Below are positions 1 to 8,785 of a stretch of DNA of 64,000 nt, piece by piece; within the stretch, counting starts at the first letter, position 1; each line of letters opens with the position of its first letter. The position numbers and the translations under genes were made by a program. Origin of the DNA: Marinimicrococcus flavescens (GTDB taxonomy: Bacteria; Pseudomonadota; Alphaproteobacteria; Geminicoccales; Geminicoccaceae); NCBI GenBank assembly GCA_029211145.1, contig JARGEQ010000025.1, positions 25,677-89,676 on the forward strand, read 5' to 3'. The notes under the pieces were generated by a model, which searched no databases, was not told the DNA's origin, and was given only the letters and a program-made list of their open reading frames with translations.

Positions 1-1380
1 GCGCTCTTGTGGACCCTCTTCGTCTCGCACCTTGTCCTGGCGCTGGGCTGGGTCATCATGTACGGGCCCTCGGGCTACATCACCGGCTACGTGATGCAGC
101 TCACCGGCGGGCAGCCGTGGAATCTCTACACGATCCCCGGCCTCTCGATCGCCGCCGGCCTCTCCCTGGCACCGCTCACCTATCTCTACTGCATCGCCTC
201 GGCGACCCAGCAGGATCCGGCGCTGGAGGAGGCGGCCCGCGTGGCCGGTGCCGGCCCTTTCCGCATTCTCTTCTCCGTCACCATCCCGCTGCTGCGTCCG
301 GCCCTGGTCTACAGCACGATCCTCAATTTCGTGATCGCGCTCGAGATGCTGGCGATGCCGCTCTTTCTGGGCGGCCCGGTCGGCCTGCGCTTCTTCACCA
401 CGTTCCTCTACGAGCAAGGCTTCGAGGCGCCGGTGAAGGACTATGGCCTCGTGGGCGCCGCTGCTGTGGTGCTGCTCATCGTCATCACCCTGCTGGTGCT
501 CCTGCAGAACCGCCTGCTCAGGAACGCCCAGCGCTTCGTTACGGTAGGCGGCAAGGCCAGCCGGCCGCGGCTCCTGAGGCTCGGCAGGCTCCGCTGGGCG
601 GCCTTTGCCTTCCTGCTGCTCTATTTCGTCTTCGGCACGGGCGCTGTGATCCTGGGCCTGGTGCTGCGCGCCTTCACCAGCTTTCTCTCGCCCCTGGTGC
701 CGCTCGTCGACACGCTGACCTGGGACAACTGGACCTTCATCTTCTCCTACCCGGTCTATGTCCGCTCGATCGTCAACACGCTGGAGATCGCCCTGGTGGG
801 CGGCGCGCTGGGGACGGTCTTCATCGCCCTGGTGGCCCTGCTGGTGCACCGCTCGCGGTGGCGCTGGCGGCGGCAGCTCGAGTTCGTGGCGCTCTATCCG
901 CGCGCCATCCCCGGCATCCTGGTGGGCCTCGGCGCCTTCTACGCCGTCACCTTGATGCCGTTCCTGGGGGGCCTCAGGAACACCATCTGGATCCTCGTGC
1001 TGATCTACATCATGCGCTATCTGCCGACCGGCTTCGGCGCCGTGGCGCCGACGCTGATGCAGATCGGGCAGGATCTAGACCGCGCCGCGCGAACCGCCGG
1101 CGCCGACTGGTGGACGACCTGCCGGCGCATCCTGGCCGGGCTGATCCGGCCGGCCCTGCTCTCCTGCTTCGCCATTCTCTTCATCCACTTCATCAAGGAA
1201 TACTCGGCCGCGGTCTTTCTCTACGCGCCGGGCAGCGAGGTGATGGGGACCGTGATGCTGAGCTTCTGGGCGCAGGGCGAGGCGGGGCCGGTGGCGGCGC
1301 TGGCGGTGCTGCAGATCCTCGTGGTGGCCGTCTTCGTCGTCGTCACCCGCAAGCTGTTCAAGGTGAAGATCTATGGCTGA
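1..1380 (+). CDS. ABC transporter permease, FbpB/PotBC type (5' end outside window)
   Basis: Inner-membrane channel of a binding-protein-dependent ABC importer of the iron(III)/thiamine/polyamine class. The frame is open from base 1, so the gene begins upstream. The visible 459 codons contain two permease modules (roughly residues 20-165 and 245-450). Each carries the cytoplasmic EAA loop that docks on the ATPase: EEAARVAGAGPFR near residue 78 and DRAARTAGADWW near residue 360. Full-length two-module relatives are commonly 530-700 residues, so N-terminal helices are missing here. The last eight bases (ATGGCTGA) overlap the ATPase start, showing translational coupling. The binding protein is presumably upstream. 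Iron, polyamine and organic-anion substrates are all possible; the sequence does not decide. Confidence 0.88.
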   Translation, partial: ALLWTLFVSHLVLALGWVIMYGPSGYITGYVMQLTGGQPWNLYTIPGLSIAAGLSLAPLTYLYCIASATQQDPALEEAARVAGAGPFRILFSVTIPLLRPALVYSTILNFVIALEMLAMPLFLGGPVGLRFFTTFLYEQGFEAPVKDYGLVGAAAVVLLIVITLLVLLQNRLLRNAQRFVTVGGKASRPRLLRLGRLRWAAFAFLLLYFVFGTGAVILGLVLRAFTSFLSPLVPLVDTLTWDNWTFIFSYPVYVRSIVNTLEIALVGGALGTVFIALVALLVHRSRWRWRRQLEFVALYPRAIPGILVGLGAFYAVTLMPFLGGLRNTIWILVLIYIMRYLPTGFGAVAPTLMQIGQDLDRAARTAGADWWTTCRRILAGLIRPALLSCFAILFIHFIKEYSAAVFLYAPGSEVMGTVMLSFWAQGEAGPVAALAVLQILVVAVFVVVTRKLFKVKIYG

Positions 1381-2449
1381 GGTGGTGCTTCGCGACCTGG
1401 TGCGGCGCTACGGTGAGGTCGTCGCCGTCGACCGGGTGTCGCTCACGGTGGCCGACCGCGAGTTCGTGACGCTGCTGGGCCCCTCGGGCTGCGGCAAGTC
1501 GACGACGCTGGCGGCCATCGCCGGCCTCGAGCGTCCGACCTCGGGCTTCCTGGCGGTGGGCGGCGAGACGTTCTTCGACTCAAGAAAGCAGGTCTTCGTC
1601 GAGGCCGAGCACCGCAATCTGGGTCTGGTCTTCCAGTCCTACGCGCTGTGGCCGCACAAGACGGTGCAGGAGAACGTGGCCTTTCCGCTGCAGCTCCGCC
1701 GCATAGCGCGCAACAAGCAGAAGGAGCTGATCCACGAGGCCCTGGCGCTGGTCGAGATGGAGAGCTTCGCCGACCGCTACCCCTCGCAGCTCTCCGGCGG
1801 CCAGCAGCAGCGCGTGGCCCTGGCCCGAACCCTGGTCTACAAGCCCAAGGTGCTGCTGCTCGACGAGCCGCTCTCCAATCTCGACGCCAAGCTGCGCGAC
1901 CGTGCCCGCACCTGGCTGCGCCACCTCCAGCGCGAGGTGGGCATCACCACCATCTACGTCACCCACGACCAGACCGAGGCGCTCTCGCTCAGCGACCGCA
2001 TCGCGGTGATGAGCAAGGGCCGCATCGCCCAGCTCGGCACGCCCCACGAGATCTACGAGCGCCCCGCCGATCCGTTCGTCGCCGACTTCATCGGCACGAG
2101 CAATTTCTTCACCGGCGAGGTGATGGAGCAAGCGAGCGGGCGTCTCGTGCTGCGGCTGGCGGACGAGCAGACCATCACCGTGGAGGGCGGCGACGGCATG
2201 GCCCGTGGCAGCCGCGCCACGCTGGCCGTGCGCCCCGAACGCATCCATGTGGGGGGCGGTACGGCCGGGAGCCTGCTCAAGGGCAGGATCACCGAGCGCG
2301 CCTACATGGGTGCCCGCTGGCTCTACACGGTCGAGGTGGGTGGCCAGGCGGTCCGGGTCGAGACCGAGGCCGATCTCGCCAGCGGCGAGGTGGCGCTGGG
2401 CCTGCCCGAGCGCGACGTCGCCGTGTTCCCGGCCCCGGCTGCCGGCTGA
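1373..2449 (+). CDS. ABC transporter ATP-binding protein, FbpC/PotA type
   Basis: Cytoplasmic ATPase that energises the preceding permease. It shows Walker A (GPSGCGKSTT, about residue 36), the Q-loop at FQSYALWPH, the signature LSGGQQQRVALAR, Walker B VLLLDEPLSNLD and the switch histidine in YVTHDQTEA. A C-terminal TOBE-like region (about residues 245-355) is typical of the FbpC/PotA/UgpC branch. At 358 residues it has the family's usual length. The ATG lies inside the permease stop region and its own stop overlaps the next start (TGATG), so permease, ATPase and CoA-transferase form one tightly coupled unit. Confidence 0.93.
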   Translation: MAEVVLRDLVRRYGEVVAVDRVSLTVADREFVTLLGPSGCGKSTTLAAIAGLERPTSGFLAVGGETFFDSRKQVFVEAEHRNLGLVFQSYALWPHKTVQENVAFPLQLRRIARNKQKELIHEALALVEMESFADRYPSQLSGGQQQRVALARTLVYKPKVLLLDEPLSNLDAKLRDRARTWLRHLQREVGITTIYVTHDQTEALSLSDRIAVMSKGRIAQLGTPHEIYERPADPFVADFIGTSNFFTGEVMEQASGRLVLRLADEQTITVEGGDGMARGSRATLAVRPERIHVGGGTAGSLLKGRITERAYMGARWLYTVEVGGQAVRVETEADLASGEVALGLPERDVAVFPAPAAG

Positions 2450-3690
2450 TGAGGGAGTCCCTGCCGATGCCGCATTCGTTCGACCCTTCGAGGACAGCGC
2501 CGCTCAAGGGCGTGCGGGTGCTCGACCTTTCTCGCCTGGTCTGCGGCAACATGCTGAGCCTGCAGCTGGCCGACTTCGGCGCCGATACCGTCAAGATCGA
2601 GGATCCGGGCAAGGGCGATCCCCTGCGCGACTGGCGGGTCGACGGGATCAGCATCCACTGGAAGGTCTATGGCCGCAACAAGCGCAGCCTCGCCCTCGAT
2701 CTCCGCGCCGACGGCGGCAAGGAGGCCCTGCTGCGGCTGGTGGACAGCGCCCACGTCTTCGTGGAGAGCTTCAAGCCGGGCACACTCGAGAAGATCGGGC
2801 TGGGCCCCGAGCGCCTTCTCGAGCGCAACCCGCGCCTGGTGATCCTGCGCGTCTCCGGTTTTGGACAGACAGGCCCTTACAGCACCCGGCCGGGATTCGG
2901 GACGCTGGTCGAGGCGATGTCGGGCTTCGCCGCCAAGACCGGCTATGCCGACCGGGCCCCCGTGCTTCCGGCCACGGCGCTGGCCGACATGATCGCGGGG
3001 CTGCAGGGCGCCTTCGCGGTGATGGTGGCCCTGCGCCATGCCGAGGCCACTGGCCAGGGCCAGGTGATCGACCTTTCCCTGCTCGAGCCGATCCTCTCGG
3101 TCTGCGGGCCGGATCCGGCGGTCTACGCGCTCGCCGGCAGGAAGCCGCAGCGCACCGGCAGCCGCTCGACCACGACCGCGCCGCGCAACGTCTATCGCAC
3201 CAAGGACGGCCGGTTCGTCGCCATGTCGGCCTCGATGCAGTCGATGGCCGAGCGGGTGTTCAGAACGATCGGCCGGCCCGAGCTGATGGAGGACCCGCGC
3301 TTTCGCACCAACACCGACCGGGTCGCCAACATCGAGGTGGTCGATGGCGTGGTCCAGGAGTGGATGGAGCGCCACGACCAGGCCGAGATCCTGGAGATCA
3401 TGGAGCGCGCGGGCGTGACGGTGGGGCCGGTCTACGAGGTCGACCAGCTCATCGAGGACCCGCACGTCAAGGAGCGCGAGGTGCTGGTCGGGATGGAGGA
3501 CGAGGATGCGGGTAGCGTGCTGATGCACAACATCATCCCGCGCCTCTCAAAGAGCCCCGGGGCCTTCCGGCTCCCCTCGCCGCGCATCGGCGAGCACAGC
3601 CTGGCCGTGCTGCGCGAGGCCGGGTTCGAGGAAGACGAGATCGAGGCGCTGCTGGCCGGCGGTGCCATTGCAGGGGAGAAGGCCGCATGA
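2449..3690 (+). CDS. CaiB/BaiF family CoA-transferase (type III)
   Basis: Type III CoA-transferases move CoA between carboxylic acids through an aspartyl-CoA thioester. The 413-residue protein has the family fold markers GVRVLDLSRLVCGNMLSLQLAD near the N-terminus, KIEDPGKGDPLRDW, the NKRSLALDLR stretch, and the catalytic aspartate in LADMIAGLQGA (Asp180). A second in-frame ATG at 2467 is possible, but the first one overlaps the ATPase stop and fits the coupled operon. It is followed with a 4-base overlap by a CitE/HpcH lyase, a pairing seen where a dicarboxylic or hydroxy acid is activated to its CoA ester and then cleaved. The acid is unknown; the upstream importer might supply it. Confidence 0.9.
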   Translation: MRESLPMPHSFDPSRTAPLKGVRVLDLSRLVCGNMLSLQLADFGADTVKIEDPGKGDPLRDWRVDGISIHWKVYGRNKRSLALDLRADGGKEALLRLVDSAHVFVESFKPGTLEKIGLGPERLLERNPRLVILRVSGFGQTGPYSTRPGFGTLVEAMSGFAAKTGYADRAPVLPATALADMIAGLQGAFAVMVALRHAEATGQGQVIDLSLLEPILSVCGPDPAVYALAGRKPQRTGSRSTTTAPRNVYRTKDGRFVAMSASMQSMAERVFRTIGRPELMEDPRFRTNTDRVANIEVVDGVVQEWMERHDQAEILEIMERAGVTVGPVYEVDQLIEDPHVKEREVLVGMEDEDAGSVLMHNIIPRLSKSPGAFRLPSPRIGEHSLAVLREAGFEEDEIEALLAGGAIAGEKAA

Positions 3691-4601
3691 GCACGAAGAA
3701 GACGCTGCCCTTGTGGCGCTCGCTGCTGTTTGTTCCGGTGAATGTCGAGCGTTTCGTCGAGAAGGCGCATCTGCGCGGCGCCGACGGTATCCAGCTCGAC
3801 CTCGAGGACAGCGTGCCGGAGAGCGAGAAGGACGCCGCGCGCCGCGTGGTGCCGGCCGTGGCCGAGCGGGTGGCGCGTGGCGGCGCCGACGTGGTGGTGC
3901 GCATCAACCGCCCGCTCTCCATGGCGGTGCGCGACATGGAGGCGAGCATCTGCGAGCGGGTCACGGCCCTGGCCCTGCCCAAGGTGCAGAGTGCGGAGCA
4001 TGTCCAGCTTCTGGCCGAGCACGCTTCCGAGATCGAGGCCAAAAGCGGCCTGCCCGAGGGCCACACGCGCTTCATCGTCATGGTCGAGACGGGCGATGCC
4101 TTCTTCCGCATGGCGGAGATCGCCAAGGCCGATCCGCGCATCGTCGCGATGACCCTGGGCGGCGAGGACTTCGCCACCTCGGTCGGCATGGCGCCGGAGC
4201 CCGAGGGGCTCTTGATGCCCAAGCAGGCCATGATCTTCGCCGCCACCGCGGCCAGCCTCCTGCCCATGGGCTTCGTCGGCTCCATCGCCGGCTTCGCCGA
4301 CATCGAGGGCTTCCGCGCCATCGTCCGCCGCTCCCGCACGCTGGGCTTCCGTGGCGCGTCGTGCATCCATCCCAACCAGGTGGCCGTCCTCAACGAGGAG
4401 TTCCGCCCGCCGGCGCAAGAGCTTGCGCATGCGCGTAAAATCATCGACGCCTACGATCTTGCCAAAGCCGAAGGGCGCGGCTCGGTCAGCGTCGATGGAC
4501 GGATGATCGACGTGCCCATCGTCCAGCGCGCCGAGGCGCTGATCGCCTGGGAGGAGGCCATCCGCGCCCGCGAGGCGCGCACGGAGGCAGCACGCGGCTG
4601 A
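3687..4601 (+). CDS. CoA ester lyase, HpcH/HpaI–CitE family
   Basis: TIM-barrel, metal-dependent lyase related to the citrate-lyase beta subunit and to malyl-, citramalyl- or beta-methylmalyl-CoA lyases. Seen: RSLLFVPVNVERFVEKA at the N-terminus, the metal/CoA motif DGIQLDLEDSVPESEK, the conserved glutamate in FIVMVETGDAF, and LGGEDFATSVG near residue 165. Length (304 residues) is normal for stand-alone CitE-like lyases. ATGA overlap with the CoA-transferase stop indicates coupled translation and a shared pathway: acid to CoA ester, then retro-aldol or Claisen cleavage. The exact substrate cannot be assigned from sequence. Confidence 0.88.
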   Translation: MSTKKTLPLWRSLLFVPVNVERFVEKAHLRGADGIQLDLEDSVPESEKDAARRVVPAVAERVARGGADVVVRINRPLSMAVRDMEASICERVTALALPKVQSAEHVQLLAEHASEIEAKSGLPEGHTRFIVMVETGDAFFRMAEIAKADPRIVAMTLGGEDFATSVGMAPEPEGLLMPKQAMIFAATAASLLPMGFVGSIAGFADIEGFRAIVRRSRTLGFRGASCIHPNQVAVLNEEFRPPAQELAHARKIIDAYDLAKAEGRGSVSVDGRMIDVPIVQRAEALIAWEEAIRAREARTEAARG

Positions 4602-4680
4602 ACCTGCGCCCGGCTGCTCCGCGACTTGACGGCAAGGCCCGCCCCGCCCATCCACAGGATGGGGCAGAGGGAGGTGAGGA

Positions 4681-5634
4681 GTGCACGAGTCGCAAGCGCC
4701 GCGGGTGCGCGTTCTGGCACCGGCACGGCTGCATCTGGGCTTTCTCGACATGCATGGCGGGCTCGGCCGGCGCTTCGGCAGCATCGGCCTGGCGCTGGAA
4801 GGACTGGGCACGCGTCTGCTCGCCCGCCGCGACGCCAGCACGGTGACCGGACCCGATGCGGAACGCGCGCGCCGCGCCCGCGATGTTGTGTGCGACGCCT
4901 GGGGCCTGCCGCCGGTCGGGATCGAGATCGACGAGGTGATTCCGCCCCATGCCGGGCTCGGCTCGGGGACCCAGCTCGGCCTCGCCGTGGGGGCGGCGAT
5001 CGCGACCCTGCACGGCCGGCCCGTGGATGCCGCAGCGATCGCGCTTCTTCTCGAGCGCGGCGCCCGATCAGGCATCGGGGTCGGCACGTTCGCCACCGGC
5101 GGGTTCCTCCTCGACGGCGGCAAGGGCGCGTCGGAAGCGCCGCCACCAATGATCGCTCGCCTAGCTTTCCCCGTTGCTTGGAGGCTGATCCTCATTCTCG
5201 ATGACAGCCGCGAAGGGCTTTCCGGCGCGGCCGAAGCGGAGGCATTCGCGACGCTTGCCCGCTTTCCCGAGCAGGAGGCGGCGCGCTTGTGCCGGCTCGC
5301 CCTGATGCGGCTTCTGCCGGCCGTCGCCGAGGCCGATCTCGAGGCGGCCGGCCGGGCGCTGGGCGAGATCCAGCGCTCGGTGGGTGATCATTTCGCGCCT
5401 GCTCAGGGTGGCCGCTTCGCCAGCAGCCGGGTCGCCGAGGTGCTGGCCTGGCTCGAGGCGCAAGGCCTGGCCGGGATCGGCCAGAGCAGCTGGGGACCGA
5501 CCGGCTTTGCGCTCGTCGGCGGCGCCGACGAGGCCGACGCCCTCGCACGGCAAGCGCGGCGCCGCTTCGAGCAGCTCCGCATCGAGGTGGCCGCCGCCCG
5601 CAACCGCCCAGCCCTGGTGGCCCTGGAGGCCTGA
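4681..5634 (+). CDS. mptG: beta-ribofuranosylaminobenzene 5'-phosphate synthase (H4MPT biosynthesis)
   Basis: RFAP synthase joins p-aminobenzoate to PRPP with loss of CO2, the committed step towards the H4MPT arm. The 317-residue protein is of the GHMP-kinase fold: N-terminal RVLAPARLHLGFLDMHGGLGRRF-like stretch, the glycine-rich motif PPHAGLGSGTQ near residue 85, and GARSGIGVGTFATGGFLLDG near residue 125. The start is GTG with GGGAGG six bases upstream. A second GTG eight codons in is a weaker alternative. It begins a same-strand run of H4MPT genes with short spacing, which supports the assignment over a generic GHMP kinase. Confidence 0.88.
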   Translation: MHESQAPRVRVLAPARLHLGFLDMHGGLGRRFGSIGLALEGLGTRLLARRDASTVTGPDAERARRARDVVCDAWGLPPVGIEIDEVIPPHAGLGSGTQLGLAVGAAIATLHGRPVDAAAIALLLERGARSGIGVGTFATGGFLLDGGKGASEAPPPMIARLAFPVAWRLILILDDSREGLSGAAEAEAFATLARFPEQEAARLCRLALMRLLPAVAEADLEAAGRALGEIQRSVGDHFAPAQGGRFASSRVAEVLAWLEAQGLAGIGQSSWGPTGFALVGGADEADALARQARRRFEQLRIEVAAARNRPALVALEA

Positions 5635-5700
5635 GGCCGCGCGGTCTTCACAACAGGCGGCGCCCGTGCATCACTCGCATGGTGCCCATGGGAGGCCGCG

Positions 5701-6603
5701 ATGCCCGACAAACGCTCGATCCTGCACTTCGTGACCCCGCTCAAGAATGTCAGCCCGTTCGACGTCAACATGGCGGTCGATGCCGGCTTCGACATGGTCG
5801 TGCCTTATGCGCATGTCGAGGTGAAGGAGCTGACCGGCCTGGTTCAGGACGCGATCTTCAGCCGCGCGCCTGAGGACGGGCGCCACACCGCTATCCTGAT
5901 AGGCGGCCGCGATCCACTCGTGGCCCTGGACATGCTGGAGGCGGCCGGAAAGGCGATGATGCCCCCGCATTTCGAGATTTCCGTCATGGCCGACCCGTCC
6001 GGCGCCTTCACCACCGCCGCCGGCATGATCGCCGTTACGGAAAAACATCTGAGAAGGCTCGGCAAGGAACTTGCGGGGACAAAGGTTGCCGTCTTCGGCG
6101 CAACCGGCCCGGTCGGCGGCGCGGCGGGCCTGATCGCGGCGCGGGCGGGAGCCCAGGTGGTTCTGGTGGGCCATGACGGGCTGGAGCGCGTGGCCGACCG
6201 CTGCACGACCTTCGAGAACCGCTTCGGCGTCGCCATGCGCCCGGCCGACGGCAGCGACGAGCCGAAGAAGGAGCAGGTCCTGGACCAGGTGGAGGTGGTG
6301 TTGGCGGCCGGCCGGGCCGGTTTGCAGATCCTCTCGCGCGAGCAGCTCACCCGTGCCGGCGGGCTGCTGGTGGCGCTCGACGTCAATGCCGTGCCCCCGG
6401 CCGGCCTCGAGGGCGTGGATGCGTTCGACGACGGCAAGCCAGTCGAGGGCGGCAAGGTGCTGGGGGTAGGCGCGCTCGCCGTCGGCAACGTCAAGTTCAA
6501 GACGGAGCACGAGCTCCTGGCCGGCATGACCGACGCCAGCCCGCGCCGCCACGTGGGTCTCGAGGAGGCTTTCGAGGCGGCCCGCCGGCATGCCGCCGGC
6601 TGA
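5701..6603 (+). CDS. mtdB: methylene-tetrahydromethanopterin dehydrogenase (MtdB)
   Basis: Cytoplasmic NAD(P)-dependent dehydrogenase oxidising 5,10-methylene-H4MPT to methenyl-H4MPT in formaldehyde oxidation. The N-terminus (KRSILHFVTPLKNVSPFDVN) and the DMVVPYAHVEVKELTGLVQDA region are characteristic of MtdA/MtdB enzymes. A Rossmann segment VAVFGATGPVGGAAGLIAAR lies near residue 130. At 300 residues it has family length. It sits between mptG and an ATP-grasp gene in the H4MPT cluster, with mch and fae downstream, which favours MtdB (H4MPT-specific) over MtdA (also active with folate). Its last 14 bases overlap the next gene. Confidence 0.92.
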   Translation: MPDKRSILHFVTPLKNVSPFDVNMAVDAGFDMVVPYAHVEVKELTGLVQDAIFSRAPEDGRHTAILIGGRDPLVALDMLEAAGKAMMPPHFEISVMADPSGAFTTAAGMIAVTEKHLRRLGKELAGTKVAVFGATGPVGGAAGLIAARAGAQVVLVGHDGLERVADRCTTFENRFGVAMRPADGSDEPKKEQVLDQVEVVLAAGRAGLQILSREQLTRAGGLLVALDVNAVPPAGLEGVDAFDDGKPVEGGKVLGVGALAVGNVKFKTEHELLAGMTDASPRRHVGLEEAFEAARRHAAG

Positions 6604-7741
6604 GCGCATTCTCATCGTGGGCCTGTCCGGCCGGGCGCTCGCCGCCTCGGCACGGGCGGCCGGCCTCGTTCCGCTCGTGCTCGACGCCTTCGGCGATCTC
6701 GACACCCGAGAAGCCGCCCTGGCCTGGCGCCGCATCCCGCTCGACGCCGACTGGCGCTTCGAGCCGGCGGCCCTGCTGGCCGCTGCCGCTGCCGCCGCCC
6801 GACCGCCGATGCCACTGGTCTGGGGCTCGGGCTTCGAGCGACACACATGCCTGCTGCGCGAGCTGGCCAGCGGCCGGGAGCTTCTGGGCTGCTCCCCTGA
6901 AACGGTCGAGCAGGTCAAGGACCCGCTGCTGTTCGCCGACACATGCCGGCGTCTCGGTGTGCCGCACCCGGAGATACGGCTCGCGCCACCGGCGGATCCG
7001 GGCGTCTGGCTGGTAAAGCGGCGAGGTGGGGCAGGCGGCGGGCATGTGCGGGCCTTCGTGCCGGGTCAGCGCCTGCCGGCCGAGCGCTATCTGCAGCGTC
7101 TGGTCCCCGGCCGTCCGGTCTCGGCGCTGCTCGTCATGGGAGTTGCGTCGCGCTGCCTCGCCTTCAGCGAGCAGTGGCACGATCCCTCCCGCCTCGACCG
7201 CTTCCGTTTTGCCGGCGCCGCCGCCCCGGCAGCCCTTCCCGAGGGCGCGCGCGACGCCATGGCCGCGGCAGCGCTGGCCGTGGCGGACGCCTTCGCCCTG
7301 AGAGGCCTCGTGAGTGCAGACTTTCTGCTGATGGCGGACGGCAGCTTCCACCTGCTCGAGATCAATCCGCGCCCGGGTGCCGCACTCGAGGCGCTGGAGC
7401 TGGCGCATGGCGTGCCACTGCTGGGCCTGCATGTCGCCGCCTGCCGCGGCCAGCCGGTGCCGCCGCTGCCGGAGCCTGCCACGGCGGCGGCGACGCTGGT
7501 GGTCTACGCGCGCCAGCCGCTGCGGCTGCCGGCCGGCTTCGCCTGGCCCGGCTGGGCCGGCGACCGCACTCCGCCGCCAGCGACCGTTCCGGCCGGCGCT
7601 CCGCTCTGCACGGTTCGCGCGAGCGGCCTGGATGCCGCTGCTGCACGCGCAGCGGTGACCCGCCGGCGGCGCCTGCTGGTCGCCACCCTCCGGGGCCTTC
7701 CCGCCACCGAGGCGCTGCCGCAGGCGCTCGCGGCGCGCTAG
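6590..7741 (+). CDS. ATP-grasp domain protein of the H4MPT cluster
   Basis: A 383-residue ATP-grasp protein whose exact reaction is not established. Seen: a Rossmann-like N-terminus (ERILIVGLSGRALAASARAAG), the ATP-binding lysine/glycine loop VKRRGGAGGGHVR near residue 143, and the magnesium-binding end motif HLLEINPRPGAALEAL near residue 255. Proteins of this type accompany mtdB and mch in H4MPT-using methylotrophs and are thought to act in cofactor assembly by forming an amide or acyl-phosphate bond. It is translationally coupled to mtdB by a 14-base overlap. It is one of three ATP-grasp proteins here, so glutamyl or other amino-acid ligation during H4MPT or methylofuran maturation is plausible but inferred. 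Confidence 0.82.
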   Translation: MPPAERILIVGLSGRALAASARAAGLVPLVLDAFGDLDTREAALAWRRIPLDADWRFEPAALLAAAAAAARPPMPLVWGSGFERHTCLLRELASGRELLGCSPETVEQVKDPLLFADTCRRLGVPHPEIRLAPPADPGVWLVKRRGGAGGGHVRAFVPGQRLPAERYLQRLVPGRPVSALLVMGVASRCLAFSEQWHDPSRLDRFRFAGAAAPAALPEGARDAMAAAALAVADAFALRGLVSADFLLMADGSFHLLEINPRPGAALEALELAHGVPLLGLHVAACRGQPVPPLPEPATAAATLVVYARQPLRLPAGFAWPGWAGDRTPPPATVPAGAPLCTVRASGLDAAAARAAVTRRRRLLVATLRGLPATEALPQALAAR

Positions 7742-7780
7742 AGTGGGTGTCGTGCGAGCTTTCGAGGGGAGGTCGGATAG

Positions 7781-8785
7781 ATGAGCGACGACGCACCCGG
7801 ACACGCGATGGACACCGGAAGCTGGCCCAGCATCGGCAGGCTCGCCCTCCCGCTGGTCGGCAGACTGGTCGAGGATGCCCACATGCTGCGGCTGGAGGTC
7901 AGCCGAAGCCCGGCCGGCGCCACCATCGTGGACGCCGGCATTGCGGTGTCGGGCTGCCTCGAGGCCGGGCGCCGGATCGCCGAGATCTGCCTGGGCGGCG
8001 TGGGCACGGTCAGCATCGCCGGCGGGGACATGGAAACGGCACCCTTCGAGGTCTGCGTGCGCTCGCCGAGCCCGGTGCTGGCCTGCCTCGCCAGCCAGTA
8101 TGCCGGCTGGAGCCTGGAGCACGGTAAGGGCGATGACGCCTATTTCGCCATGGCCTCGGGCCCGGGGCGAGCGCGCGCCGCCAAGGAGGAGATCTTCTCA
8201 GAGATCGGCTACCGCGACGCTGCCGGCACCGCCTGCTTCGTGCTGGAGACGGACAGGCCGCCGCCCGTGGGGCTCATCGAGCAGGTGGCGCGCGACTGCG
8301 GCCTGCCGGCCTCGGCGCTCACGTTCGTGCTCACCCCCACCAGCAGCCTTGCCGGCACGGTGCAGATCGTCAGCCGGGTGCTCGAGGTGGCACTCCACAA
8401 GTGCCACGTGCTAGGCTTTCCGCTCGAGCATGTCGTGGACGGAATGGGCCGGGCCCCGCTGCCGCCGCCCTCGCCGCATTTCGTCACCGCCATGGGGCGC
8501 ACCAACGACGCGGTGCTGTTCGGCGGCGAGGTGCAGCTCTTCGTGAGCGGCCCCGAGGCCGAGGCCGAGCGGCTGGCGGCAAGCCTGCCGAGCTCCGCCT
8601 CTTCCGACTATGGCAGGCCCTTCGCGGAGATCTTCGAGGAGGTCGAGGCCGACTTCTACAAGATCGACCCGATGCTCTTCAGCCCGGCGCGGGTGCTGGT
8701 GACGGCGCTGCAGACCGGCCGGACCTTCGCGCAGGGCGGGCGCTCGCCAGTGCTCCTCGCGCGCTCGTTCGGCTTTCCGCAGTGA
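7781..8785 (+). CDS. mch: methenyl-tetrahydromethanopterin cyclohydrolase (Mch)
   Basis: Hydrolyses 5,10-methenyl-H4MPT to 5-formyl-H4MPT, the step after MtdB. The protein is 334 residues; conserved stretches include DAGIAVSGCLEAGRRIAEICLGG near residue 47, the SPVLACLASQYAGW region near residue 95 and AMASGPGRA near residue 125. The last covers the conserved core where the substrate is bound in characterised Mch enzymes. The ATG at 7781 follows GGGGAGGTCGG upstream; later in-frame ATGs at 7808 are less well placed. Its stop TGA overlaps the GTG start of the next gene (GTGA), so mch, the RimK-like ligase and the CitG-like gene form a coupled unit. Confidence 0.94.
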   Translation: MSDDAPGHAMDTGSWPSIGRLALPLVGRLVEDAHMLRLEVSRSPAGATIVDAGIAVSGCLEAGRRIAEICLGGVGTVSIAGGDMETAPFEVCVRSPSPVLACLASQYAGWSLEHGKGDDAYFAMASGPGRARAAKEEIFSEIGYRDAAGTACFVLETDRPPPVGLIEQVARDCGLPASALTFVLTPTSSLAGTVQIVSRVLEVALHKCHVLGFPLEHVVDGMGRAPLPPPSPHFVTAMGRTNDAVLFGGEVQLFVSGPEAEAERLAASLPSSASSDYGRPFAEIFEEVEADFYKIDPMLFSPARVLVTALQTGRTFAQGGRSPVLLARSFGFPQ

